The notes: a model not told the origin generated them from the letters alone. DNA of 64,000 nt from Flavobacteriaceae bacterium UBA7302 (GCA_002471825.1 DKQS01000011.1:62001-126000), one strand, 5' to 3'. Counted from the first letter of the stretch, positions 51,485-59,426 are shown. A program made the numbers and translations.

Positions 51485-51724
51485 TTACTTAGTTAAAAAA
51501 CCTTTAGCTCTCGCTTCTTTAATAACCGCAGAGATACCTTTTTTGTTGATATTCTTTAATGCAGAAGTAGAAACTTTTAACGTAATCCATTTATCTTCTT
51601 CAGGTAAATAAAAACGTTTTGTCATTAAGTTAGCATTGAACTTTCTTTTTGTTCTATTCAAAGCGTGAGACACGTTGTTCCCAACCATTGCTTTTTTTCC
51701 TGTTAATTCACAAACTCTAGACAT
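51485..51724 (-). CDS. rpmB: 50S ribosomal protein L28 (bL28)
   Basis: A 79-residue L28 starting MSRVCELTGKKAMVGNNVSH and carrying LNRTKRKFNANL, WITLKVSTSALKNINKKGI. It is the first gene of the rpmB-rpmG-DUF4295 operon and has a strong promoter. It has only a single Cys near the N-terminus, so no zinc ribbon. Confidence 0.97.
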   Translation of the reverse strand: MSRVCELTGKKAMVGNNVSHALNRTKRKFNANLMTKRFYLPEEDKWITLKVSTSALKNINKKGISAVIKEARAKGFLTK

Positions 51725-51761
51725 TTTGTTACCTTTTTTACTGTTAAGTTTTAACGAGGTG

Positions 51762-51792
51762 CAAATCTACAAATAAATCTAAAGTTGAACAA
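51762..51792 (-). promoter_or_regulatory. Promoter of the rpmB-rpmG-DUF4295 operon
   Basis: On the minus strand, TTG (51792-51790), a 20-base spacer, then TAGATTTG (51769-51762). This is a full consensus match. The leader to the rpmB ATG is about 33 bases and contains a short GTTAA/TTAAC inverted repeat. Confidence 0.65.
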
Positions 51793-51810
51793 AACAATTA
51801 TTGCAAAAAT

Positions 51811-53052
51811 TTAGCGTAATTCTTTTAAAAGCAGTTCGAGCGATTTATTCACGGTTTTATTGATGACCTTTTCTCGAGGTTGACCAAAGTTAAATTCATG
51901 ACAATCAACTTTTTCCGTTGATGCAATAGCAATGTATACCAATCCCACCGTTTTATCATTATTATCGGTGGAAGGACCCGCATTTCCGGTGACAGCGATA
52001 CTGTAATCGGTCTGAAATCTGTTCAAAGCTCCCAACGCCATTTCACGAGCAACCTCCTCACTTACAGTCGTATGCTTGTCAATGGTTTCTGGAGAGACAT
52101 TCAAGAGTTCTTCCTTTAATTGTCGGTGATAGGCTACGATTCCGCCTTTGAAATAGACCGAGGATCCGGGATTCGAAACAATGTTCGAACCAATCTTCCC
52201 TCCTGTTAGGCTTTCCGCAGTGGCTATGGTCTTACCTTTCTTGGCTAAAATCTGCCCGATGCTCTTTTCCAAACTGTTGTTATCATCCAAACCTACATAG
52301 ATATCAGACACCAACCCCTTCAGTTCTTCTACCTTCATGTGCAACAAGGTTTCTAGTGGTTCTTTTTCCGGACCTTTCGCAGTCAAACGCAATCGAACAC
52401 GTCCAAACGAAGGCAGGTAAGCCAATTTAATCGATGTTGGCAGGGTGTCTTCAAAATGCTCAATTCGCTCGGCAATGGTACTTTCCCCTTGTCCGTAAGT
52501 CATTAATGTCTTATGCAAGATAAAGGGCAGCTTAAATTGTTTCTGGATGCGAGGCAATACCTCTCCCTTCATCAAGGCTTTCATCTCATAGGGCACCCCC
52601 GGCAAAGAAACAAACACAGTGTTGTTTTCGTGAAACCACATTCCAGGTGCTGTCCCAAAATGATTCATCAACAAGGTCGCCTTGGATGGTAACAGGGCTT
52701 GCTGATTCTGGATGGGTTTAAAGGGAATATTGAATCGCTTGAACATTCGTTTGATATGCGCAATCACCTCAGGATATTCAATCATTTCATCATGATCAAA
52801 GTATTCCGCCAAGGTCTTTTTGGTAATGTCATCCTTTGTGGGACCCAAGCCTCCAGTAATGATCACAACATCTGCTCTTTCTTGAGCTTCCTTCAAGGTG
52901 GTTAAAATATGCTCCTTGTCATCTTGAATAGAGGTAATTTGAAAAACCGACACACCAATTTTATTGAACTGCTGTGCAATCCACTGGGAGTTGGTATCTA
53001 CTATTTGACCAATTAAAATCTCATCACCAATCGTTACAATCTCTGCATTCAT
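51811..53052 (-). CDS. cinA: CinA-family nicotinamide-nucleotide amidohydrolase
   Basis: A 413-residue protein. The N-terminal MoCF-like domain (AEIVTIGDEILIGQIVDTNS; VVIITGGLGPTKDDITKKTL) is the COG1058 part, an ADP-ribose pyrophosphatase in some members. The C-terminal CinA/PncC domain (TIATAESLTGGKIGSNIVS; DYSIAVTGNAGPS) deamidates NMN in NAD recycling. It starts immediately after the stop of the upstream FAH-family gene, so the two are an operon. Confidence 0.94.
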   Translation of the reverse strand: MNAEIVTIGDEILIGQIVDTNSQWIAQQFNKIGVSVFQITSIQDDKEHILTTLKEAQERADVVIITGGLGPTKDDITKKTLAEYFDHDEMIEYPEVIAHIKRMFKRFNIPFKPIQNQQALLPSKATLLMNHFGTAPGMWFHENNTVFVSLPGVPYEMKALMKGEVLPRIQKQFKLPFILHKTLMTYGQGESTIAERIEHFEDTLPTSIKLAYLPSFGRVRLRLTAKGPEKEPLETLLHMKVEELKGLVSDIYVGLDDNNSLEKSIGQILAKKGKTIATAESLTGGKIGSNIVSNPGSSVYFKGGIVAYHRQLKEELLNVSPETIDKHTTVSEEVAREMALGALNRFQTDYSIAVTGNAGPSTDNNDKTVGLVYIAIASTEKVDCHEFNFGQPREKVINKTVNKSLELLLKELR

Positions 53053-53661
53053 TTATTTTACCTTGATTTTAAATGCTTCTCGCCCTTCTAATGTTCCGAT
53101 TAATACGTCATTCTCCTCTACCTTTCCAACACCTGCTGGAGTTCCTGTAAAAATGATATCTCCTTTTTTCAGCATGAAATATTGGGATACATAAGCGATG
53201 AGTTCGTCAATTTTCCATAGCATGGCATTGGAATTTCCATCTTGCACAACTTCATCATTTTTCAACAATTGAAACTTGATTTCGGCCAAGTTGAATTCCG
53301 ATTTCGGATAGAACTCTCCGATAACCGCACTCCCATCAAAAGCCTTTGCTTTTTCCCATGGCAATCCTTTCTCCTTGCATTTGGCCTGAACATCTCTGGC
53401 TGTAAAGTCGATACCCAATCCAATTTCATCATAATACTTATGTGCGAATTGCGGCTGTATGTGCTTTCCGACCTTATTGATTTTCACCAATACCTCTACT
53501 TCATGATGTACGTCGTTAGAGAATGGCGGAATGAAAAACGGGTTCCGTTTCGGCAAAATCGCCGAATCAGGTTTCATAAAAACTACCGGATTGGTTGGTC
53601 TTTCGTTGGCCAACTCTTCAATATGTTTGGCGTAGTTACGCCCTATGCAAATAATTTTCAT
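53053..53661 (-). CDS. Fumarylacetoacetate hydrolase-family protein
   Basis: A 202-residue single-domain FAH protein. It begins KIICIGRNYAKHIEELANER and has the metal-binding EVEVLVKINKVGK (Glu-x-Glu), GIDFTARDVQAKCKEKGLPW and the C-terminal GDIIFTGTPAGVGKV. Close relatives act as acylpyruvases or oxaloacetate decarboxylases; the substrate here is not determined. It is the first gene of the FAH-cinA pair; the 144 bases upstream are a 7-bp repeat array. Confidence 0.9.
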   Translation of the reverse strand: MKIICIGRNYAKHIEELANERPTNPVVFMKPDSAILPKRNPFFIPPFSNDVHHEVEVLVKINKVGKHIQPQFAHKYYDEIGLGIDFTARDVQAKCKEKGLPWEKAKAFDGSAVIGEFYPKSEFNLAEIKFQLLKNDEVVQDGNSNAMLWKIDELIAYVSQYFMLKKGDIIFTGTPAGVGKVEENDVLIGTLEGREAFKIKVK

Positions 53662-53665
53662 TTCT

Positions 53666-53805
53666 CAGTTATCAATTTTCAGTTCTCAGTGAACAATTAT
53701 CAGTTATCAATAAACAGTCATCAGTGATCAATTATCAGTGATCAATTATCAATAAACACTTATTAATGATCATTGTTAATTGTTAAATGTTCATTGATCA
53801 TTGTA
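53666..53805. repeat. Degenerate heptamer repeat array 1 (20 units)
   Basis: Twenty consecutive 7-bp units in unbroken phase, consensus CARTNAT (CAGTTAT, CAGTGAT, CAATTAT, CAATAAA and others), drifting to CATTGTT-type units at the right end. It fills the whole space from the last base before the menB stop codon to 4 bases beyond the FAH start. The same repeat family occurs at 55854-55986 and, as a short related block, at 56433-56467. Confidence 0.85.
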
Positions 53806-54645
53806 TTATGGTATCCACTTCTTTGGAAAGTTTGGCTTGCGTTTTTCCAAGAAGGCATCTCTTCCTTCTTTCGCTTCGTCTGTCATGTACGCCAATCGTG
53901 TAGCTTCTCCCGCAAATACTTGTTGTCCTACCATTCCGTCATCCGTTAAATTCATGGCAAACTTGAGCATCTTGATGGAAGTCGGACTCTTTGCTAAAAT
54001 TTCTTGTGCCCACTCATAGGCGGTGCTTTCCAATTCGTCATGCGGAATTACAGCATTCACCATGCCCATTTCATAGGCCTTTTGTGCCGAATAGTTTCTT
54101 CCTAAAAAGAAAATCTCACGTGCTTTTTTCTGTCCCACCATTTTGGCCAAATAAGCCGATCCGTATCCTCCATCAAAAGAAGTTACGTCGGCATCGGTTT
54201 GCTTGAAAATTGCGTGCTCTTTACTCGCCAAGGTCAAGTCACAAACTACGTGCAAACTATGTCCGCCTCCAACGGCCCAACCTGGCACCACGGCAATCAC
54301 AGCTTTTGGCATAAAACGAATCAAGCGCTGTACTTCTAAAATATTCAATCGATGATAGCCATCCTCTCCTACATACCCTTGATGACCTCTCGCCTTTTGA
54401 TCACCGCCAGAACAAAAACTCCAGATGCCGTCTTTGGTACTCGGTCCTTCCGCAGAGAGCAATACTACTCCAATAGAAGTGTCTTCATTGGCATCGTAAA
54501 AAGCATCGTACAATTCAGATGTTGTTTTCGGACGAAAGGCATTGCGAACATTCGGTCTATTGAAAGCGATTCGCGCTACACCATTGCTTTTTTGATAGGT
54601 AATATCTTCATACTCTTTGGCGGTTTTCCATTCAGGTTGTATCAT
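53806..54645 (-). CDS. menB: 1,4-dihydroxy-2-naphthoyl-CoA synthase
   Basis: A 279-residue crotonase-fold enzyme closing the second ring of the menaquinone naphthoquinone from o-succinylbenzoyl-CoA. MenB hallmarks: ITYQKSNGVARIAFNRPNVR, the oxyanion loop CSGGDQKARG, VPGWAVGGGHSLHVVCDLTL, and DVTSFDGGYGSAYLA with the catalytic Asp/Ser region. It is full length. menD lies at 56.9 kb on the same strand, but a plus-strand gene and the repeat arrays separate the two. Confidence 0.96.
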   Translation of the reverse strand: MIQPEWKTAKEYEDITYQKSNGVARIAFNRPNVRNAFRPKTTSELYDAFYDANEDTSIGVVLLSAEGPSTKDGIWSFCSGGDQKARGHQGYVGEDGYHRLNILEVQRLIRFMPKAVIAVVPGWAVGGGHSLHVVCDLTLASKEHAIFKQTDADVTSFDGGYGSAYLAKMVGQKKAREIFFLGRNYSAQKAYEMGMVNAVIPHDELESTAYEWAQEILAKSPTSIKMLKFAMNLTDDGMVGQQVFAGEATRLAYMTDEAKEGRDAFLEKRKPNFPKKWIP

Positions 54646-54704
54646 AATATTGACTATTTCTCGTTTATTTTAAATAAATTTCAGCAAAAATACGCAATCG
54701 CCCT

Positions 54705-55859
54705 ATGTTAAAAAATGTACTCATCATATTTCTTTTTTCTTGCTCAACCATCTTTGGTCAGCAGATTTTAGAGAAATCCATTGAATCCGATTTTTTAGAA
54801 ACTACCCGAGATATTAAAATTTACTTGCCGAAAAGTTATGAAACCGATTCGGTGAAAAACTATCCGCTTGCGATTGTGCTGGACGCCGAATTTCTTTTTG
54901 ATTCCTATGTAGGGAATGCAGTCTTATTCGCAGCAAAAGACAAAGCGCCTGAGCAAATTGTGGTCGGAATCAACATGGCCGAAACGCGTCAAGGAGATAC
55001 CTATTTCAACAGAAATACCGGGAAATTAACCGGAAAGAACCGTCAGTTTTACGAGTTCATTCGAGATGAAGTAACCTTTTACATGGAAGGAAACTATCGT
55101 ATTTCTCCTTTTACCACCATTGTGGGAACGGGCACTTCAGCCAATTTAGCAGCGCAGTTTTTGAAAGAACCAACACCGGTTTTCAATGCTTATGTGTGTA
55201 TCAATCCGATCTTCTCAGACTTCATCGCTCAGCAAATCCAATCCTTCGCTTTGGATCGCTATGGTAAGGAAGACAATACCTTTTACTTGTATATCAACAA
55301 TTCCAACACCTACTCACCGAAACGACAAACATTGTTGAATCAGTTACAAACCTATTTGGATGATTTTGAGATCTCCAATTTCAATATTATCAATGACTAC
55401 GTCACCACGAGCAGTAGCATTTCATCCATAGGAGAGGCATTATCGCGTGCCATGACCAAGGTTTTCGAATTGTACTCGGCCATTTCAAGGGATGAATTTG
55501 ATACAAAAATCAAGAACCTCTCTCCTGAAGATGCCATTGCTTATTTGGAAAACAAATACATTGAAATCGAATTCTTATTTGGAAGTAATTTGGGAATTCG
55601 CGAACAAGATATTTTTGCCATTGAAAGCATCATCATTGAAAAAGAAAACGGCGACTATCTTCGCGACTTTGGCAAAATGATATTAAAAATATTCCCGAGT
55701 TCGCATCTTGGCGATTACTACATCGGTCGTTATTATGAAGAAGGAAAAATGATTAAAAAAGCCATCCAACATTACCGAATTGGTTACGGAAAAATGGATC
55801 CTTCTGATCCCAACGCTGATCGGTTTTATGAGAATATCTTGCGATTGGGCGGACAGTGA
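54705..55859 (+). CDS. Secreted esterase-like alpha/beta-hydrolase with altered nucleophile elbow
   Basis: A 384-residue protein with a signal peptide (residues 1-19, ending IFGQ). It follows the bacterial esterase D/enterochelin-esterase pattern: DIKIYLPKSYETD, YPLAIVLDAEFLFD, APEQIVVGINM, and YRISPFTTIV before the elbow. The elbow reads GTGTSAN (141-147), where relatives have GHSxGG, so the usual Ser nucleophile position appears to be Gly. The C-terminal 100 residues look helical and TPR-like (EEGKMIKKAIQHYRIGYGKM). It may be a non-catalytic or re-purposed member. The stop codon lies in repeat array 2. Confidence 0.8.
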   Translation: MLKNVLIIFLFSCSTIFGQQILEKSIESDFLETTRDIKIYLPKSYETDSVKNYPLAIVLDAEFLFDSYVGNAVLFAAKDKAPEQIVVGINMAETRQGDTYFNRNTGKLTGKNRQFYEFIRDEVTFYMEGNYRISPFTTIVGTGTSANLAAQFLKEPTPVFNAYVCINPIFSDFIAQQIQSFALDRYGKEDNTFYLYINNSNTYSPKRQTLLNQLQTYLDDFEISNFNIINDYVTTSSSISSIGEALSRAMTKVFELYSAISRDEFDTKIKNLSPEDAIAYLENKYIEIEFLFGSNLGIREQDIFAIESIIIEKENGDYLRDFGKMILKIFPSSHLGDYYIGRYYEEGKMIKKAIQHYRIGYGKMDPSDPNADRFYENILRLGGQ

Positions 55860-55986
55860 TCAGTAAACAGTGATCAGTTATCAGTTATCAGTTAACGGTT
55901 AATGGTTGTTGGTTGTTGGTCGATGGTTGATGGTTGATGGTTGATGGAACTTAGTGTTTAGTTGTTAATTGTTAGTTGTTAGTACT
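55854..55986. repeat. Degenerate heptamer repeat array 2 (19 units)
   Basis: Nineteen 7-bp units in constant phase. The unit drifts in steps along the array: CAGTGAT/CAGTTAT, then TGGTTGT, TGGTTGA, and finally TAGTTGT. The left end includes the stop codon of the esterase-like gene, and the right end encodes the last residues and stop of the 152-residue minus-strand gene. Confidence 0.85.
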
Positions 55987-56423
55987 CCCTTAAATATTTT
56001 ATAAATTCCATCAAGAATCTTTTTTGAGGTTGATATAGGTTTCTGGTGGTTAGGATCTTTAATCCAGAACTCGCAAACATTACAAACAATTTCATTTTTG
56101 TAAGTTGCCTTGTTTTCAAACCCTTTAGCGACTGCTAATTGATCTTCTAAACCAAAACCCTCTTCCGTTGCAGTCCACTCGACTTTTCTTTTTCTTAGTT
56201 TATCTGAAAAACATCTAGGACATCTCTCCTTATTGTCATTTAACTTCTCCTTCGGGTTTTTGTTAATTAAAGTCTCTATACCTGAAATATTAAAATTTCG
56301 CTCCTCAAGATAGTCTTGTATTTTTTCTTGAGTAGGTTTCATATAGGTGTGATATTTGAACTTAACAAAAAATGCTAATTCATTATCATCTAGTTTCCCT
56401 AAAAAACCTTTTATGCTATTCAT
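55965..56423 (-). CDS. Zinc-ribbon protein of unknown function, flanked by heptamer arrays
   Basis: A 152-residue soluble protein. A central zinc-ribbon pair CPRC (Cys68, 71) and CNVC (Cys114, 117) is separated by about 42 residues. The N-terminus is helical (GKLDDNELAFFVKFKYHTYM). I do not recognise the family. Its last residues (GVLTTNN) and stop are encoded by repeat array 2, and its start lies 9 bases from the short array at 56433. The codon pattern looks more AT-rich than menB and menD nearby. It has the look of an insertion between conserved genes. Confidence 0.72.
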   Translation of the reverse strand: MNSIKGFLGKLDDNELAFFVKFKYHTYMKPTQEKIQDYLEERNFNISGIETLINKNPKEKLNDNKERCPRCFSDKLRKRKVEWTATEEGFGLEDQLAVAKGFENKATYKNEIVCNVCEFWIKDPNHQKPISTSKKILDGIYKIFKGVLTTNN

Positions 56424-56432
56424 CTAATCGAG

Positions 56433-56467
56433 ACCAACTAACGACTTAAAACTAAAAACTAACAACT
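56433..56467. repeat. Short heptamer block (5 units)
   Basis: Five 7-bp units each ending in ACT (ACCAACT, AACGACT, TAAAACT, AAAAACT, AACAACT). Their complement, AGTTGTT-type, matches the right part of array 2 in opposite orientation. It runs into the stop codon of the S1-domain gene. Confidence 0.6.
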
Positions 56468-56885
56468 ACTTCTTCAGTTCGATTCGATCGTCTTTTAACA
56501 CAATCATTTTTCGCTTGTAAAGATTACCAACCGCTTTTTTAAAAGCCTTTTTACTCATCTGCAATTGAAACTTAATGGCTTCGGGAGAACTTTTATCAGT
56601 CAAACGAAGGGATCCGTCTCTGCTTTCCTTCAATTTACTGAGTATAGTATCCACGTCTTTATCAATGACTTTTCGGAACCCCTGTGGTTGTAAAGAGACA
56701 TCAACCTTACCATCTTCGCGGATTTTCTTCACATAGCCATCCACCGTAATTCCCTCTTCAATATCTTGGAAGACTTCGTTGCGGTATAGCAATCCTTCAA
56801 ATTCTTGATTGATGACAACAGAATATCCCAATGAGGTTTCTTTGTTGATAAAAAGTTTTACTTGATCGCCTTCTTTGATGTCCAT
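56466..56885 (-). CDS. S1-like RNA-binding protein (CvfB-like, short form)
   Basis: A 139-residue protein. The N-terminal OB/S1-type domains (GDQVKLFINKETSLGYSVVI; GLLYRNEVFQDIEEGITVDG; GYVKKIREDGKVDVSLQP) are followed by a winged-helix tail (AIKFQLQMSKKAFKKAVGNL, then MIVLKDDRIELKK). This matches the C-terminal part of CvfB, an RNA-binding virulence regulator in staphylococci, but it is about half the usual length. Its ATG shares one base with the menD stop, so it is coupled to menD. Direct function unknown. Confidence 0.85.
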   Translation of the reverse strand: MDIKEGDQVKLFINKETSLGYSVVINQEFEGLLYRNEVFQDIEEGITVDGYVKKIREDGKVDVSLQPQGFRKVIDKDVDTILSKLKESRDGSLRLTDKSSPEAIKFQLQMSKKAFKKAVGNLYKRKMIVLKDDRIELKK

Positions 56886-58567
56886 TATTCGATGTATTTG
56901 AAATAAGACTTCAAAATTGCATCATTTTCTTGACTTGGCGTGAAAATTTCTAGAATCTTTGGTTTTTCGGACGGCGCGTAAAAATCTTTCAACGCATTAC
57001 TTACCAGTTCTGTGGTGTGCGCTGAAACATAGTCCAAACCGTGCATTGCCGCCAAATGCTTGGCCGTTAAACAATGTGGGGTTTCAAAATATGCTTCGGC
57101 ATTGGTGGAAGACGGACCCGGAATGATTTTAAAAATGCCGCCTCCGGAGTTATTTACCAGAATGATTCGGAAGTTTTTTGGAATGTGTTTGTTCCACAGC
57201 GCATTGCTATCGTAGAAAAAGCTCAAATCACCCGAAATGAGTACCGTAGGTTTTTGGCTTGCATAAGCAGCTCCAATCGCTGTACTGGTACTTCCATCAA
57301 TACCACTAGTACCACGGTTGCAATAGGTTTCAATGGAAGGATCAATCGTAAATAGTTGCGCATAACGAATAATTGCGCTGTTGCTGATTTGCAACTTCGA
57401 GCCATTCGGAATGCTATTCAAAATCTGTTCAAAAGCCTTAAAATCGGAATGGGGCATGCTTTGCAGATACTCGGCATGCTTCTCACGTTTGTCATCTCGT
57501 AACCCCAACCATTTATCTTGATACCCATTGTTTTTCTGGTCAATCATGGGATTGAACTTGGAAAAGAAATCAACCGGATTGGTTTGCACAAATTCAGACA
57601 AACAGAAAAAAGTATTCATGGCCTTCTTCTCATCGATATTCCAATGATGTTTGGGTTGATAAGTTCTTAAGAACTTCTTTATTTTCTTAGAAACAATCAT
57701 TCCACCAAAAGTGACCAATATATCAGGTTGCAAGTCTTTGAACTCCTCTTCCGTCAATGAAAAAATCAATTGATCAATCGAATTGATGGCTTTGCTATGA
57801 TGAAAATTAGAAGTGGTTTCCGTCAAAATTAAAACCGATGGATCGTCGGCATGAGTATCCATTAAGTCGTGCAATTCTTCATTAGGATAACTCACTCCTA
57901 CCAAGATCATCTTCTTCTCAGCTCCTTTCCAAATCTTAGCTAGTTTTTGGTAGTCGATATTGTTATTATCAAGGTAACTCGAGGTAATGGTTGGAAATTC
58001 AAAGTTGTTTAATTCGTCCACCGTGTCATACAAGGGCTCATCAAAAGGAATGTTGATGTGCACCGGCCCTTTCTGAGAAATGGCCGTTTGTAAGGCCTCC
58101 GATATCTGCTGTTGATTTTGTTTCTGAATCAATCGAGCTCGCTGACTGTTCAATCCCTCGTTCTCCACCAAATTGGCCGAGAATAAGATGTGTTTGTCAA
58201 AAACATTCTCTTGACGGATTGTTTGTCCGTCGCCAATATCAATCAAGTGTTTGGGTCGATCTGCCGATAAAACAATCAAGGGAATGTTACTATAAAAAGC
58301 CTCAGCTACAGCCGGATAATAATTCAACATGGCCGAACCAGACGTACACAATACGGCCACTGGTTTTTGTTTCTGTTGGGCAATTCCCAAGGCAAAAAAG
58401 GCGGCCGAACGTTCATCCACGAGACTGATGGTTTCAATCTCAGAATGGTTGGTAAATCCGATGGTTAAAGGAGCATTTCGAGAACCCGGAGAAATTACCA
58501 CTGTATCGACTTGGAACTGTCGACAGGCAGAAATGACTAATTGTGCTAATTCTTTTTTCGGGTACAT
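56885..58567 (-). CDS. menD: 2-succinyl-5-enolpyruvyl-6-hydroxy-3-cyclohexene-1-carboxylate synthase
   Basis: A 560-residue thiamine-diphosphate enzyme that joins isochorismate and 2-oxoglutarate at the start of menaquinone synthesis. MenD features: VVISPGSRNAPLT at the N-terminus, the PYR-domain FALGIAQQKQKPVAVLCTSG, and the ThDP motif GDLSFFYDSNALWN. GIDGSTSTAIGAAYA is also typical. It is full length with its own promoter and is followed by the CvfB-like gene. With menB it shows that respiration uses menaquinone. Confidence 0.96.
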   Translation of the reverse strand: MYPKKELAQLVISACRQFQVDTVVISPGSRNAPLTIGFTNHSEIETISLVDERSAAFFALGIAQQKQKPVAVLCTSGSAMLNYYPAVAEAFYSNIPLIVLSADRPKHLIDIGDGQTIRQENVFDKHILFSANLVENEGLNSQRARLIQKQNQQQISEALQTAISQKGPVHINIPFDEPLYDTVDELNNFEFPTITSSYLDNNNIDYQKLAKIWKGAEKKMILVGVSYPNEELHDLMDTHADDPSVLILTETTSNFHHSKAINSIDQLIFSLTEEEFKDLQPDILVTFGGMIVSKKIKKFLRTYQPKHHWNIDEKKAMNTFFCLSEFVQTNPVDFFSKFNPMIDQKNNGYQDKWLGLRDDKREKHAEYLQSMPHSDFKAFEQILNSIPNGSKLQISNSAIIRYAQLFTIDPSIETYCNRGTSGIDGSTSTAIGAAYASQKPTVLISGDLSFFYDSNALWNKHIPKNFRIILVNNSGGGIFKIIPGPSSTNAEAYFETPHCLTAKHLAAMHGLDYVSAHTTELVSNALKDFYAPSEKPKILEIFTPSQENDAILKSYFKYIE

Positions 58568-58578
58568 TTTCTAGAATG

Positions 58579-58611
58579 CAAATTTACGAAGACTCTACCT
58601 TTAAAAAACAA
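58579..58611 (-). promoter_or_regulatory. Promoter of menD
   Basis: On the minus strand, TTG (58611-58609), a 22-base spacer, then TAAATTTG (58586-58579). Transcription would start only about 6 bases before the menD ATG. The -33 lies inside the T-run of the upstream terminator. Confidence 0.5.
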
Positions 58612-58647
58612 AAAATCAGAAAGTAAATGTTCGCTTACTTTCTGATT
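58603..58647 (-). terminator. Terminator after the transaldolase gene
   Basis: A 13-bp perfect stem (58614-58626 AATCAGAAAGTAA with 58635-58647) has an 8-nt loop. On the minus strand it is followed by a long T-rich run. It lies 21 bases after the stop. Confidence 0.85.
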
Positions 58648-58667
58648 CAATTTTATGTTGAAAAGGA

Positions 58668-59321
58668 CTAGTTTCCTTTTTTGTAATCTGCTAAAAACTT
58701 CGCCAAACCGATGTCTGTTAATGGATGCTTCAACAATCCAGAAATAGCGCTCAATGGTCCTGTCATTACATCTGCTCCGATTTTGGCACAGTCGATAATG
58801 TGCATGGTATGACGCACAGAAGCAGCTAAAATTTCAGTTTCGAAGCCATAGTTATCATAGATGGTTCTGATTTCTGCAATCAAATTCAATCCGTCAGTAG
58901 AAATATCATCCAAACGACCGATAAACGGAGAAACGTAAGTCGCTCCCGCTTTCGCTGCTAACAAGGCTTGGCCAGCAGAAAACACCAAGGTCACATTGGT
59001 TTTGATTCCTTTATCAGAAAAATACTTACAAGCTTTTACACCGTCAGCAATCATTGGCAATTTCACAACGATTTGCGAATTCAAAGCAGCCAATGCCTCC
59101 CCTTCTTTAACCATTCCTTCAAAATCGGTAGAAATCACCTCTGCAGAAACATCACCATCAACAATCTCACAAATGGTTTTGTAGTGGTTGATAATATTTT
59201 CTTCTCCGGTAATTCCCTCTTTGGCCATTAAAGACGGATTGGTAGTTACACCGTCTAAAATCCCTAGTGCTTGGGCTTCTTTGATTTGATCTAAGTTTGC
59301 AGTATCAATAAAAAATTTCAT
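58668..59321 (-). CDS. Transaldolase / fructose-6-phosphate aldolase-type enzyme
   Basis: A 217-residue small-type transaldolase barrel (TalC/FSA group). Motifs: MKFFIDTANLDQIKEAQALG, DGVTTNPSLMAKEG, Schiff-base Lys87 in IVVKLPM, and VSPFIGRLDDIS. It acts either in the pentose phosphate pathway or as a dihydroxyacetone-type aldolase; sequence alone does not separate the two. It is monocistronic with its own -7 element and terminator. Confidence 0.93.
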   Translation of the reverse strand: MKFFIDTANLDQIKEAQALGILDGVTTNPSLMAKEGITGEENIINHYKTICEIVDGDVSAEVISTDFEGMVKEGEALAALNSQIVVKLPMIADGVKACKYFSDKGIKTNVTLVFSAGQALLAAKAGATYVSPFIGRLDDISTDGLNLIAEIRTIYDNYGFETEILAASVRHTMHIIDCAKIGADVMTGPLSAISGLLKHPLTDIGLAKFLADYKKGN

Positions 59322-59342
59322 GTGGTAGTTATTTTAACGCCG

Positions 59343-59350
59343 CAAAGATA
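59343..59350 (-). promoter_or_regulatory. -7 element for the transaldolase gene
   Basis: TATCTTTG on the minus strand matches TAnnTTTG, 21 bases before the ATG at 59321. No clear -33 TTG. Confidence 0.45.
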
Positions 59351-59426
59351 ATTAGCTAATGGTAAATAATTTAGACCTCATCATAGAAACTTATTATGAG
59401 TTATTAAAAATCTGTTTTTTACTTAT

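Noticed and set aside
53242..53727. Plus-strand frame of 161 codons over the FAH gene and heptamer array 1
   Set aside because: Its tail is simply translation of the 7-bp repeats and the rest is antisense to the FAH-family gene.
53666..55986. Heptamer arrays as CRISPR
   Set aside because: The units are 7 bp with no spacers, are degenerate and lie beside housekeeping genes; no cas genes are present.
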